Numbered from the stretch's first letter, positions 42,770-55,186 are shown. The stretch: 64,000 bases of DNA from Alviniconcha marisindica (GCA_018857735.1 JABMCL010002859.1:372001-436000), one strand, 5' to 3'. The notes: generated from the sequence alone by a model not told the origin. Numbers and translations are program-made.

Positions 42770-43200
42770 GTACTGTAACAGAATGCTGTAAAAGGGCGTC
42801 AGGTGTACTGTACGTGTACTGTAACAGAAACCTGAATAAGCGCGTCAGGTGTACAGTATGAAGGTCAGGTGTACAATTAGAAAGAGAAGGCCAGGTGTTC
42901 AGTCTGAAGGAGGTCAGGTGCACAGTACGAAGGGGGTCAGGTGTACAGTATGAAGGAGGTCAGGTGTACAGTATGAAGGAGAAGGTCAGGTGTACAGTAT
43001 GAAGGTCAGGTGTACAGTTTGAAGGAGAAGGTCAGGTGTACAGTATGAAGGAGAAGGTCAGGTGTACAGTATGAAGGAGAAGGTCAGGTGTACAGTATGA
43101 AGGTCAGGTGTACAGTATGAAGGTCTGGTGTACAGTATGAAGGAGAAGGTCAGGTGTACAGTATGAAGGAGAAGGTCAGGTGTACAGTATGAAGGAGAAG
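42770..43200. repeat. Minisatellite, 20- and 26-bp units, about 17 copies
   Basis: Units read ggtcaggtgtacagtatgaa with or without an extra ggagaa. The left end is degenerate (42770-42900); the right end is nearly uniform. Confidence 0.96.
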
Positions 43201-43514
43201 GCACGTTATGTGTGTGGAGGCTTTTTCAGCACGCCAGCAAGTCCATGACGGCAAGCCAGGACACGAGCAGTCTGTCCATTACCAAAGAAAACACGGGATG
43301 GAAAAGAAAACAAATCCTGAGCAGGAGATGGGGTTGGGACGCTCTGGGGAGAGGGGTGGGGGGGGGGGGGAGGAGTTACACTGAACCAAGCCTGTCTTCG
43401 TCTCTTTCTGATCAAAAAAGCAGTTAGGCGAAATCTCTCTCTCTCTCTCACCACGTGCAACAGACACTGTATGTTACATTGGTTTCAAGTAAAGCAGGTG
43501 TTGATTGTCGACTC

Positions 43515-43568
43515 TTATAGCACACCCTAACCACACTCTCAATACACCCTAACCACACTCTCAATACG
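43515..43568. repeat. Three copies of a 22-bp repeat
   Basis: accctaaccacactctcaat followed by ac recurs two and a half times. Confidence 0.85.
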
Positions 43569-44020
43569 CACTAACGTAGACAGCAAAACCCAACCCAGAC
43601 AAATCTACCACTTGAATTCTATTCAAAAGACGATAAAGGGGAGAAGAAGAAGGGAAAAAAGGCATGCTCAATGTGAGCAGATTGACCAGGCCTTAATCAT
43701 TATTGTTCAAACCACGTTGACTCAACCGGACAAACGTCGAAGTGGGGAATGGACACAAACCGTCTTTTCAGCCTACGACGCCCAAAGCCGCCTAGCTTCA
43801 AAAGCTGACGAGAAGGTATTAGTTCTCTACATACACGGTAGTTACTAGCGCTATTCATTTAGTTCAAGCCCTGCGGACCGAGCCTGTCTAAACTGCAGCT
43901 TTTAGCGGCGGGACGTGGACAGGACAAAAGCTGCAGGGCCAACAGGTGTGTAGCGGTGAGCGCGCAACGCCCGCCCGCATCACGTACACCCCAAAGAGAA
44001 CACCTAACAGCAGACACACA

Positions 44021-44109
44021 ATGGCCGCCACTGTTGTACTAGTAGTCCTGCTGTCACTCGCAGCCGGCAGGCAATCGGCAGCGGCACAAGGAAGAATTAT
44101 GTGTAGAAT
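44021..44109 (+). CDS. Putative first exon of a secreted protein (signal peptide)
   Basis: The ATG has a strong context (ACACAATGG). The frame reads MAATVVLVVLLSLAAGRQSA then AAQGRIMCR and ends in phase 2 at AGAAT|GTAAGG. M-A-A-T followed by an uninterrupted VVLVVLLSLAAG core and small residues AAA|QG is a textbook cleaved signal peptide, with predicted cleavage after A22. If splicing does not occur the frame stops one codon later, so the donor matters. I did not find the next exon with confidence. No TATA box is obvious upstream. Family unknown. Confidence 0.45.
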
Positions 44110-44331
44110 GTAAGGTGTGTACACGGGTCATCGGAGATGACTGTCCTTAGCCCCCACCGCCTTCGCCCGCCCCGCCCCCTCCCTTCTCCCCGACACAGGT
44201 GAACTTAATTCCTCACATTCCCTGCCCGAGATAAACTGCTGGGTCACCTCGGCTTTCAACTGGGGAACTCGAACTCGAAAACTGTACTGTTACTGTTAGA
44301 CAGAGAAGGGAGAGAAAGACGTGTGTGGGAT

Positions 44332-44361
44332 GGGGGGGGGGGGGGGGGGGGGGGGGGGGGG
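44332..44361. repeat. G30 homopolymer
   Basis: Longest G run in the window, about 30 bases. Confidence 0.95.
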
Positions 44362-44488
44362 CTTGTACAAAATCAACATTCACTTTACTTAAGATCCAGG
44401 TGTGTATGTGCCGTTTGTCTTTTTTGCAATAAGGAAGACCCATGAATGTACAGATGAAGTTCAAACTCAACTCAACTCAACTCTGTTC

Positions 44489-44602
<114 letters not shown>

Positions 44603-44834
44603 AAAAAAACAGGAGTCAGTAACAGCAAGTGAAAGCAAAGAGCAGCTTCAAGCGCAGCGTTTTAAACAACTGACACCCACACCCACGGTAATGAACAGAG
44701 ACAACAAACTAGACTACAGAAACCCCTATCCCAGCACACACAATCAGCCCGGCTTCTAATTCAACATCACAACCTCTCAGACACATTTGCCTAACGAGCT
44801 CAAAGAAACACACAAAGCCAGGCCAGCGCGCACG

Positions 44835-44856
44835 CACACACACACACACACACACA

Positions 44857-44899
<43 letters not shown>

Positions 44900-44900
44900 C
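44835..44900. repeat. (CA)n(CT)n(CA)n compound microsatellite
   Basis: CA, then CT, then CA blocks without spacers. Confidence 0.95.
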
Positions 44901-45800
44901 TCCCTCCCATTAACAAGACTGTGAGCGCACAGACAATCAGGCCAAGCAAATGACAAACAACAACAATGCTGAGCAACGTGAATGCAGCTCGTTTCATTGC
45001 CTGAGCACACACCATAGGCACAGCAAGCGCCCACCCCGGAGGCCGGTAACGGTCTGTACTGGCTTTTGCCGACACACGCCAAGACGAAGCCGACGAGCTT
45101 AGTCGCGCACAAGAAAGCGTTAAGACAAACACCACAGGCGTAACAACAAAACCAGAGAAAAGAAGGAAACAAAGCCCGAGTCACAGACGGGCAGAACAGA
45201 CCAGAAAGTGGGTGGGGCAGGAGAGTGGGGTGGGAGGGAGAGACGTGCCATGGAACATGCTGCTTACTGTACAAGGGCCGAAGCAAAGGGAGTGTTATAA
45301 TATATATATACATCCTACAGACAAGGAAAATCTGTGGCTGGTCATCAGTCTCCAAACCTCACTTTCCGACACCTTCCTCCAAGGAAGAAGGATGTCGCAA
45401 AAACAGCACTTGGAGTTTGGCTGATCATATCAGAATTTGCACTAGGTCAGCGCTGGACAAAACTTGTTGACAGTGAAAGCCACAGACGCAATAACGACTC
45501 GGCTGTATCCTGTCAAACAACAGTGGAGAAAACTTTCGACTGACTGTAAAAAGCGTGTAAACATGAAAAGGAAGAATTTCTAACATCACATAAAATTGGT
45601 GTTCTTCCCTAACTTGTGAAAATGACTCTGTTTGGTACGGGCAATGATGTCTCGCAAAGTTGAGGTGGATAAGGCGATTATTAACAATCGAAAGGGACAT
45701 GAGGGGTGGGGGCTGGGGTGGTGGTGGGGTGAGGATGAAAACCAAAAGAAATACCCCCCAACACACACACACACATCATTTTACCCCCTATCTGCTCATA

Positions 45801-45802
<2 letters not shown>

Positions 45803-45837
<35 letters not shown>
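45803..45837. repeat. (CA)n microsatellite
   Basis: About 17 CA units. Confidence 0.95.
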
Positions 45838-45839
<2 letters not shown>

Positions 45840-47760
45840 AGCATTACACAGACAGAGCGTTGGAGAGGTGAGAACTACACAAGATGAGAATGATGTAAAA
45901 GCATCGCCTTACATGACTGTCCAATGTCCAGAGAGCGGTCATAGCAAGATGCGGTGGGCGTGGAATGGTCAATCGGAGCTCAACACAAGACACAGCATGG
46001 GCTGGACGCTAACTGGTCAGCAGCAGATCGATTGCAGTGACCATCAACCACTACACGGAACGCACACACAGCCGTGACTCGGAAACCTCAATCACAAAAT
46101 GCCACTCTCTCTAGAACTCCCACTAACTCGGTCGTAGGGCAAATCCTACTCTCAGTGTCCTGTGAGCGTGATCGGAAGCAAGAACTACACTGACAGATTT
46201 CGTGGCCCGTGTTGTAGTGTGTGCAGTAGTGTAGTAGTGGTGGTGGTAGTAGTAGTAGCAGTAGTAGTGTTCGCGCGCTCGCCCTCGCTCTCGCTCTCCC
46301 TCTCGCCACAGCCCCAGTATAAGGTATAGTGCGTTTACAAGTAGTGTACTACTTTTGCCGTGTGTTCCCTTTCACTCAGGTATGTGTGTCTCTGCAAGCT
46401 GGGCTGAGATATGGCTGGCTGTTTTACCTACAACACTGGCCCACTGGCTCGGCAGGTACAGGGGGAGGGGGAGGTGGAGGTGGAGGAGACCCAACCAGCG
46501 ACACGAGCGGGAGAGAGAGCGGTAGTAGGGGGAAGGGGGAAGAGTGAAGGTAGGGCTTAGCCTCAAGGGCCCCTTGCTTTGCAGGACCCACATAGATCAG
46601 AGCTGTCAACCGGGATCGGACCCCGCCCCCATATATCTATCTCGCTCCGGCCCTCTCCTCTCTCGGCCGGCCGAACAGCTGAGACAGAAAACCCGGTGGT
46701 TTCCATGGTGGAAAACGCGGCCGCTCGAAAACTTGCCGGCACCCGTCCGTTTCCACCGCAACGAAGCGGTCTTCCAAACATGCAGTTACCAGGGCCACCA
46801 GAAAGGCGACAAAGAGCGGGTCAGAAAGACAGGTGTGTAGGGGTGATCAGCGGAGAGCAACAGGTACTTCAACTCCTGCCCTCGAGGCCCCCCCCCCCCT
46901 CCCCCCAACCCCCTCCTTCGCCCTTCTTTGCCCCGGCTGCCGCTGTCACGGCGGCCTTGTCGTGGCATGAAATTCCTTTCGCTCCCCTTTCAGCTATTGT
47001 CCCACCGAGTGCTATCTATCTCGCCGCCATTCCCAGCCCCGTGGCTTTGAATCAGGTGTCATCGTTTTGATATACACCGCCTGCTATACCATTACACCCC
47101 ATTCCGTGTGTGCAGACACATGGTCGCGTTTTGCGTCTTTTCTCCTCCTTTAGTCCCTATTTTCTCTCTTTTTTCAACGTCAGAATCAAGTTCATCGATT
47201 CACCGTCCTGCACAGTGAACTAAATAATACTCCCATTTGATTTTCACTCTGTTTGACGGATGGAAGGTGTCAGCCGGTTTTTTTCCAGCAGAGCGGCCAT
47301 TGTTCGAGTGTTGGTTGTCATGCCATATACTCATATAGCCTATCTGAGGGTGAGCTGTGGGGTGCGGTGGTTTGATGGGTCCAGGGGCAGGTCCAGTTCA
47401 TTCAGAAATACGATTGGCTGAACACACACACACACCACAAAAAAGGAAGGGACAGACTACGTGGGACAACGCCATCTGGCGTGTTTTGTTGACGTAATCG
47501 CCGTCTGCCTGGTACAAGTATGCAAACAACTTCTGTTCGATCAGGATCGATGAAACTATGAACAGCCCCGATGTTCCGGCCTTTCCAACTGGGATTGCCG
47601 GGAAGTTGTCAGCGAAAACTCCACCTGTAAAAGGAAGCGCCTGACAGTCGAACGACTTGCGTAAGACACCTGTTCCTCTTCCTTCATCATTTTACCCCCT
47701 TTGGCCCTGGTTGGCTCTGCTTGCGTCAAGGGACAGTACTGCCGGTGGCTGATCCAAAAG
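45840..47760. other. Largely unique, GC-rich in the middle; no gene supported
   Basis: Exon-like signals occur near 46387-46455 on both strands and an open plus frame runs 46660-46835 (MVENAAARKLAGTRPFPP). None joins to another piece in phase. A GAG- and GGTGGA-rich block lies at 46455-46485. Confidence 0.35.
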
Positions 47761-47764
47761 GCAA

Positions 47765-47850
47765 GGGAGACAGGGACAGAGACTGGATGGACGACAGGGA
47801 CAGAGACTGGATGGACGACAGGGACAGAGACTGGACAGTCGACAGAGGCT
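47765..47850. repeat. Minisatellite, 24-bp unit, about three and a half copies
   Basis: gacagggacagagactggat followed by ggac. Confidence 0.93.
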
Positions 47851-47959
47851 GGATGGAAACGACGTCGGGATGTGGTCGGTACCCTGTCACCTTCTTGTCG
47901 TCTGGACAATGCTGCTCATCTGCGCCGTGCTAAGCTCTCACGGCGATGGTCTTTCGGCC

Positions 47960-47992
47960 CAGAGAGAGAGAGAGACAGACAGACAGAGAAGA

Positions 47993-48025
<33 letters not shown>
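47960..48025. repeat. GA-rich microsatellite
   Basis: GA units with CAGA interruptions. Confidence 0.9.
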
Positions 48026-48027
<2 letters not shown>

Positions 48028-48119
48028 AGAGAACAAGGGAGACAACACCCACCCCCTCCCCGGGGCCCTCCCTCGCTTTTTACCTGTTGTCCTTCCCCTC
48101 TCTATGAAAAAAAATGAAA

Positions 48120-48955
48120 AAAAAAAACTGCTCTCAGCCGCGCAGAATGACTTTTCGGAAGTGTTTATCTGCCACACCTAATCGCGTGTGTAAAGAATCA
48201 GTTCAAAAGATAATCACGTCTGCCCTTGACCGGATTCCTGATCGAGTGATCGTGATAACATCCCGCTATGAATAGTCGGGAGGAGAAAGGCGCAACCCTC
48301 CAGCCCCAAGCTGGTCATTAAACTGGCGAGTGTTACAACTGACGGCTGTGTCGTAATAAAAAACTTTGAAAGTCACCACATGCACACAAGTACGCCACCA
48401 TGACAGATCACATTTACCTGCGAGTTTGACAAGTACAACGAAAATAATGCACGGGCGGAGGGCGCGAATGGAGACTTCATGAAAAGACCTCGTTCTGGAC
48501 GGCAAAATCCGCAGATAAAAACCATGTGCAGCTATTGAATACGTGAAGTGGCGGTGGCGTGAAAGGTGGTATAAAAAAAATAATGCGTCGCCTTTTGGTA
48601 GGTTGGAAACGAAACTGGTAGAAGTAAATGTTCAGCGCTAGGTTCAGCACTTCACATACAGGCACGCGTGAATTAATGCAGAGGAGTGAGCAGTGACAGT
48701 ATGGTTGGGAGGACAATAACCTCGCACTTATCCCTGTTTCGATGCCTGTCGGTCTGACAGAGTTTTAGCTCAAAGTAAGCTTTCAAGAAAAAAACTTAAG
48801 ACTTTTGGGGGGATTATAACTGTACCAATGCAGGTTTTTGACTTTTTGTAGTTTTTAATGTTGTTGATACTGTTGTTGAAAACGCTGTGAGCATGCCGTT
48901 GCAACATGGTGATATTCGCACTGCACGGATTGTCATCATCATCATTATTGTGATC
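48120..48955. other. Unique sequence, nothing supported
   Basis: A minus-strand frame ends at a fair donor (CTCGCAG|GTAAAT at 48418) after RALRPCIIFVVLVKLA, but no acceptor or partner exon is seen. Confidence 0.35.
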
Positions 48956-49435
48956 TCTCTCTATGTCTGTCAGTCTGCCCCCCCCCCCCTCTCCCCAACT
49001 CCCTCTCAGTCTACTGCCCCGTCTCTCTCTGTGCCCCCCCTCTCAAAAGTCTCTTTCTCTCAACACCCTCTCTCAGTCTCTCTCTCGCCGCCCTCTCAGT
49101 CTCTCTCTCTCCCCCATCTCTGTCTCTCTCGCTCTCCCCCCCCCCCTCCCCGCTCTCTCTCCCTCCCTCTCCCTCTCTATCTTTCTCTTCCCCGCTCTCT
49201 CTCTCTCTCCCTCCCTCTCCCCCCTCTATCTTTCTCTCTCCCCGCTCTCTCTCTCTCTCTCTTTCTCCCTCCCTCTCTATCTTTCTTCTCCCCCTCTCAC
49301 TCCCTCTCCCCCCCTCTCTCTCGCTCCTCCCTCTCCCTCTCTATCTTTCTCTCTCCCCGCTCTCTCTCTCTCCCTCCGTCTCCCTCTCTCTCTTCTCTCT
49401 CCCCTCTCTCTCTCCTTTCGCCCACCCCCCCCCCC
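48955..49435. repeat. 480-bp polypyrimidine tract
   Basis: The plus strand is over 90% C and T. It mixes (CT)n with CCCC blocks and a recurring 'ctatctttctctctccccgct' motif about every 60-70 bases. Confidence 0.95.
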
Positions 49436-49649
49436 ATCACCAAGTCCATCTTCACCACGGCCACGTGCAGACGTGGCGGCGATCGACTCCTGAAGAGGAC
49501 AGGAGTCATGGGCAGGGGACGACAGAAACGTTATCGACGAAAGTCATCAACACAAGCACCTGTCTATCACATACTTCGATCTGGCCGCCTTCGAGCGCGC
49601 TGTGCGGCCCAGAAACACCGATAAAATCCTGGTTGCTGCTCATCGCTTG

Positions 49650-49732
<83 letters not shown>
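49650..49732. repeat. (GA)n microsatellite
   Basis: Two GA runs joined by one AGAA break. Confidence 0.97.
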
Positions 49733-49736
<4 letters not shown>

Positions 49737-50080
49737 ACACCATCTGAATTCCTTCCATACAGAGATAGCAAATAGTGAGACTGCGGGGTTTTGTTTTCCG
49801 AGGAAGGTAGGGAGGGAGGTAGGGAGCGCTCCTTCCGTCGTGAAATACGTGATGTGGACATACTGATCAATTTGCCGACTAAATCTATGTTGCTGGTATT
49901 CTCTAGGATATTCAAACTTCGAACTAATCGGTTACGATTGACAGTTCAGTGTTGGTTCTGTAACAACGTCAACTGATAATATAGGACTATATAATTATGT
50001 AACTGTAATGTTATAATGATTACCTCTCAATATGTCTCAGACTGAGCCCATTGTTTTTTGTTTTTGTTGGGGGTGGGGGC

Positions 50081-50103
50081 GGGGGGGGGGGGGGGGGGGG
50101 AAC

Positions 50104-50146
<43 letters not shown>
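50081..50146. repeat. G20 run then (GA)n
   Basis: GGGGTGGGGGC then G20, AACAGG, and about 19 GA units. Confidence 0.95.
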
Positions 50147-50149
<3 letters not shown>

Positions 50150-50763
50150 TCCACATTCAAACACAATCTTTTCAAATGTTTGACTCCTTTGAACTGTCAT
50201 TATGGCGAGTCAAACAAAAATCAGTTTTGTAGACTCAAACAATACAGAAAGATATGCAATCGTTTTGGTTTGGTTTAAACAATAAATTATTGGTAGCAGA
50301 GCTACAGAAGCATACACTCACACCAGAGAACAGGTGAGCTGCACAACAAAACCTTCGTTGCACATACACTGGCCGCCGTTTCTCAGACAAACGGAGAAGG
50401 ATCCGCGGGATTCCATGTCCCTCTAACGTGTTAAATGAAGCAATGATATGGACGTGAAGCGTGACTACGTACCCGTCCATTCATGGTCCAAAATGGGCAC
50501 CAACACCAAGACAATGTGACTGGTCCGATGGGACAAACTCTGGCCACCAGTACCTCTTCCGAAAGAACTCGAGGTTAAACTTAACAAGTTTAACCAAGAA
50601 ACCAACGACAAACTCTGAGATCACTGTACCTAGACACTCTACAGTACACAGAAGCGATCCCAGCAACTGAGTCGAGCGAAGGAAGACACGACGGTGAAAT
50701 ATGAAAACGTACACGGAAGTCACAGGACAAAAGTCACAGGACAATTGTTCAAAAGAAGGGGAG

Positions 50764-50781
50764 GGGGGGGGGGGGGGGGGG
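50764..50781. repeat. G18 homopolymer
   Basis: Uninterrupted G run. Confidence 0.95.
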
Positions 50782-50930
50782 AGGAGGGAGAAGAAAGAAA
50801 ATGAACCATTGAGTCTGCAGCTAGGATACATCCGTGTGTTGGTAACTTTACACAGATTCGCCCCATGGACTGTGCAGGATTAACACGGTGCTGTTCACTT
50901 TCATACCGTTCAGGTGACGCAGATTTTCCT

Positions 50931-50952
50931 CCCCCCCCCCCCCCCCCCCCCC
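50931..50952. repeat. C22 homopolymer
   Basis: Uninterrupted C run, 150 bases from a G18 run. Confidence 0.95.
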
Positions 50953-51439
50953 GCTTGTCAATAATGCAGGAAAGCCGAGCTGGCGGTGGATCAGTGACAC
51001 CACACACAGACATCGTGATAGGTGTTGACTGACGTCCCTTACCAGTATCATCTTCTGTGTGGGTTTCCTTCTGCCTGCATGAACAAGTCAAAAGGCTTGT
51101 TGTGGTTTCCATTTCTGATCCTCGTAAGACACGTTTTGTGCCTGGGTAATGTGCGCCGGGGTCGGCGGAGACGCGTAGGGATGCAGTTACAATTATTAAC
51201 GTTAGGCAGTGAGCCCGTGGCTGTCACGTGACCTGCTGACGACGCCTCTTTCTGCGCACGGAGTCCCATGCTCCCCGACACTTGCGTTCTATGCACATAT
51301 ATTATGTCTATCATGTACCCAATGACCGAATGTCTTTCCGCGCATGCTCGATTTGTTGACACGGCGTTTTATAGTACTGACTGTAATGTGAGATCTCCCT
51401 TTCCCCTCTCCCCTTTACTCTCTCATATTCACTCACTCT

Positions 51440-51561
51440 CCCCCCCCACACCCCCACACACACACACACACACACATCACGCACGCACACGCACGCACGC
51501 ACGCACGCACGCCACGCACGCACCACGACACGCACGCACGCACAAGACACGCAGCACCACG

Positions 51562-51630
<69 letters not shown>

Positions 51631-51642
51631 GCGCGCGCACGA
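51440..51642. repeat. (CA)n/(CACG)n/(CG)n array
   Basis: CA units, then ACGC-rich units with occasional breaks, then about 23 CA units and a (GC)10 end. Confidence 0.96.
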
Positions 51643-51947
51643 ACTCACGCACCAGTTTTACACATTAACAGACCAACAGCGTGAAGGCGGCCAGCACAAC
51701 AAGCTAACTACAATGTGCGTCGTTGATTCCCAAGTTGACGTCTTACAGAGGAAGCAGCCACAGCCACGGCAATGACTGCGGTCTCCACGCTTCCTTCCTG
51801 CTTTCCTTCCCACATCGCTGGGCCCCTTCCACGTCGTTATCATCTGTCGCCACGCAGGACACGGCCGTGTGGCCCAGACTCCACACGCCGGGACCGTCAC
51901 ACGGTGCTGCAGTGTGGCCTGCTCTTCTGGACTTTGTTCTGGGGCAA

Positions 51948-51948
<1 letters not shown>

Positions 51949-52019
<71 letters not shown>

Positions 52020-52092
52020 TGTCTGTGCGTGCGTGCGTGTGTGCGTGCGTGCTTGTGAGTGGCGAGTGCGTGCGTGCGTGCGTGCGCGGGTA

Positions 52093-52145
<53 letters not shown>

Positions 52146-52148
52146 CAC
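51949..52148. repeat. (TG)n/(GCGT)n array, reverse-complementary to the previous array
   Basis: About 35 GT units, then TGCG-rich units, then about 22 TG units. Ends TGTGTGTGACACACGCC, itself a small palindrome. Confidence 0.96.
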
Positions 52149-52299
52149 ACGCCGTCAATGCTTCCGGGCACTCACTGCCAAGACGGACACTGGTGCATTG
52201 TCAGGATATGATGTCCCGAAGACGGTCGTTTCGATTTTACTAAGGACTGTACGACTAAAGCAAGCGTCTGTGTAGCTAGCTATACGGTCTTTGGCTGTA

Positions 52300-52560
52300 C
52301 GTCCACATAAAAGCAGAACGTTTATTCAGGACGGGGCGATGGGAAGGGGGCGTGGTACCCCGAACACTTCACGTCACCACCTGAATGAGTCTGTATCGAA
52401 ATGGTCGGCGGTGAGAGCCATCTGAATGTTTTATTAACTATGATGGGCAAAGCCACAAAGGCAGTTGTCCATTAGTCACAATTTGAGAAGGGAAAGGCGA
52501 GCCGAACCTGACCGACGCCCGTCCGCTTACCAGCCAACAGCATACCGCTAATCCCGAGAG
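52300..52560 (-). mobile_element. tRNA-derived SINE, strongly diverged copy
   Basis: Order and landmarks match the full-length SINEs: cgtccacataaaagcagaac, caggacggggcga, gtcaccacctgaatgagtct, ggtgagagccatctgaatgt, gagaagggaaaggcgagccg, cttaccagcc. The B box is degraded. Confidence 0.7.
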
Positions 52561-52580
52561 TAGGAACCTTTTTTTACCAG

Positions 52581-52585
<5 letters not shown>

Positions 52586-52661
<76 letters not shown>
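52586..52661. repeat. (GA)38 microsatellite
   Basis: Uninterrupted GA units. Confidence 0.98.
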
Positions 52662-52662
<1 letters not shown>

Positions 52663-52771
52663 CCGCATTAGCTTTCTCGTCAACTTTTGTCACCCTAATA
52701 AAATTCCTCTTCAACCTCAAGCAGAAAAATTAACTTTGTCCACTCAGACCGCAAATCGACGGCAGCAGATG

Positions 52772-52773
<2 letters not shown>

Positions 52774-52837
<64 letters not shown>
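52774..52837. repeat. (CA)32 microsatellite
   Basis: Uninterrupted CA units. Confidence 0.98.
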
Positions 52838-52838
<1 letters not shown>

Positions 52839-53041
52839 AGACTGTTAAAGCGAAAAAGACAAGCAGTTTAAAAAAGAAGAAAAAAAGAAGAAGAAAAAGG
52901 TAGTAACTGGGCATATATATACAAGCTACGGGCACGAGAAAGCGCTGAGCACTGGTTGAAGTGATGTTGGTGTTGGTAGTGATGGTGGAGGTCGGGGGTA
53001 GGGGGGAACGGTGGGTGGGTGGGTGGGGGGGAGGGTCAGGA

Positions 53042-53059
53042 GGGGGGGGGGGGGGGGGG
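53042..53059. repeat. G18 homopolymer
   Basis: Uninterrupted G run, in a GGGT-rich stretch from 52995. Confidence 0.95.
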
Positions 53060-53177
53060 TCCACGCCAAATCTGCAATTCCAGCCCACAACTGTTGCACC
53101 TGCTCAGCAGGCCCAGATTCAGCGAGGTGACAGATTGTGTGCCCGATACACCAGGCTCCCTTCTCTCCCCCTTCCCT

Positions 53178-53217
53178 CCCCCCCCCCCCTCCCCCCCCCC
53201 CCCCCCCCCCCCCCCCC
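53178..53217. repeat. C12 and C27 runs
   Basis: Two C runs separated by one T, 120 bases from a G18 run. Confidence 0.95.
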
Positions 53218-53219
53218 AA

Positions 53220-55150
53220 CACACCCACCCCGCACCTCCTTTGGCCATGTGCAAAGTGGCGGGCCCGCCTGGCTGCGCTATCGATCACACGTATGCCGTG
53301 AAGCGGCATAAATCTTCTCAACACCAGAAATAACCAACGTGAACCAGGTGATTGGGAAACGGGCCTGGTGGAAATGAAGGAAGATGGAGGGAGGGGGGTG
53401 GGGCGGTGGGGGGTGGAAGGGTGGAAGGAAGGTAAGTGCTGGACCCGCGGACGGATGCTAAAGAGGGAATGTGAAAATTACCTGGACCGCATGTGGGGAC
53501 TGCATTAACCGGCGCGCCAGGGACTGAAATGTGCGCGGTTCAAACGTCTTCATGTCGGATGTTGGGCCGTTAAAGCCCAAGACGAGAGAGAGGGCGGGTG
53601 CACCAGCATGCAAGACACTGTCGACACGCGGATCATTCATGTGGTCGTAGGCAGAAGAGTAGGAAATCGGAGGATCATTAGGGAATGGGAGGATCAAAGC
53701 CGAGAGAGGGTTTCAAAGTGAGGAACTCGGTCACCTATAGAGGCAAGACCCCAATGTCGATGTACTTTGCACCAGGCTTCCCCTTCTCAACACACCGGCG
53801 GCGCGGTACCGCCAGCACAGATTAAGGACTCCTCTGGGAGCTCTCAAAGGCTCCCCCTTTTTAGAAAACAGCTTGGAGCAGGTCTGAATATGGACTTGTA
53901 TGCTTTGCCTGCTGCCAGGAAGTCCAACTTTCTCATTCCTGCCTTCCCGGTTTATTCAACATCATTTTCCCCCTCCAGACCATCTTCCAAGAAAAGGGAC
54001 CCTTTGTTATGGGCAGTGGATGAGATTTGTACCTGTGGCTTAATGAATTCGTTTCATCCTGATATGGACTCTGCTCGTGACGGTGTCAATTATACTGCAA
54101 CCCTACATGTAACTTACCATTTCGCATACCTCGTGTGCGCTTGTTAGGTTCACAGAAGTTCCCACCAGTTCCGACGACTACCTCTCACATTTACGTTCTG
54201 CTAGAACCCCAACCCACTTCGTTTCAGTTTACTTCAAGATGGTATATATATGCGCTAACAAAAACCCATACTATTATGCGCTCCAATCCGTCCCTAAGAT
54301 GTTTCCCAAACGTTGCTCTTGAAACAGTTCCAGTGTACGCCTGACTGACGATGGCCCTTTCCACAACCAATCCCTACTCATCCCACCCCCCACAACAACA
54401 ACAACCAAAAAACAACAACAAAAAACAACAACAACAACCAAAAGCAAATAAAACAAACAGCAAGAACAAAAGGTACCCTACAAATGATAACCTACTCGAT
54501 ACAAAGCACGGGGGCAACTGAGACCAGTGAATTTCACGGAAAACATCTAGCGATCAGAGACTACCTTGCAGGTCTACACAGTACACATCTGCTTCGGCAC
54601 CAGCAGCTCTCTTCTTGTCACGGCCACAAAAGATAAAGCAGACGAAAGCATTCCACGTACTCGTTTATTTCCTTCCACTCTCCGTTTCAGCCACCTCTAT
54701 GGCGTTTACAGCACAACTTTATTATACAGGAGTATTCAGGCCGATCCCACTCAGAGAGGGCAGGGCGCTAAACACAAGCAAGACAGTTGTTGCCACAGTT
54801 TCACTTGGAGCCAGACAAAGGTTCCCTCAACTCCATCACGTCGATCCCTAGCATGACATTCCACCAACAGGTGGAGAGGGAGAAAACAAAATTAATACCG
54901 TAGGCTAGCTCAGAATCTGGTGCGTGGGGTGGGTGGGTGGGTACCCCACTGCATTTAACTCACACCCCGCCTTCAAGATGTCTTATGAACCTCAAGACGT
55001 CATATTACTAGGTCCTTGGCAAGGTGCTTCCAAGTTGCCCTTATATACGTCATATGACTCCCGGCTTGAAACCCGTATTTGTATCATACTTATGACCTGC
55101 TTTAAACCCACGTGATTCCCAAATGACTTGGGGCATTGCCAAAACAAGGC
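53220..55150. other. Mostly unique sequence, no gene supported
   Basis: A plus frame of 126 codons (53767-54147) has no splice or family support. A CAA/CAACAA-rich stretch lies at 54395-54440. Confidence 0.4.
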
Positions 55151-55156
55151 CTCTAC

Positions 55157-55186
55157 GCCCCCCCCCCCCCCGCCCCCCCCCCCCCA
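55157..55186. repeat. C14 and C14 runs around one G
   Basis: Two adjacent C runs. Confidence 0.93.

Noticed and set aside
46387..46455. Possible plus-strand exon between a CTTTCACTCAG-type acceptor and GGCAG|GTACAG
   Set aside because: Spliced from the signal-peptide exon at 44109 the main acceptor gives a stop. A second acceptor gives an open frame of about 20 codons. This is too little to support it.
49440..49645. Exon-like stretch with frames such as FDLAAFERAVRPRNTDKIL and MSSNQDFIGVSGPHSALEGG
   Set aside because: All plus frames and one minus frame look equally plausible. The splice sites are weak, and the pieces are bounded by microsatellites.
51869..52243. Long CVCVCV and HTHTHT frames
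   Set aside because: Products of (TG)n/(CA)n tracts. No flanking coding character.
53767..54147. 126-codon plus frame
   Set aside because: Ordinary composition but no splice sites, no domain and no support in neighbouring sequence. Possible by chance in a 64-kb window.
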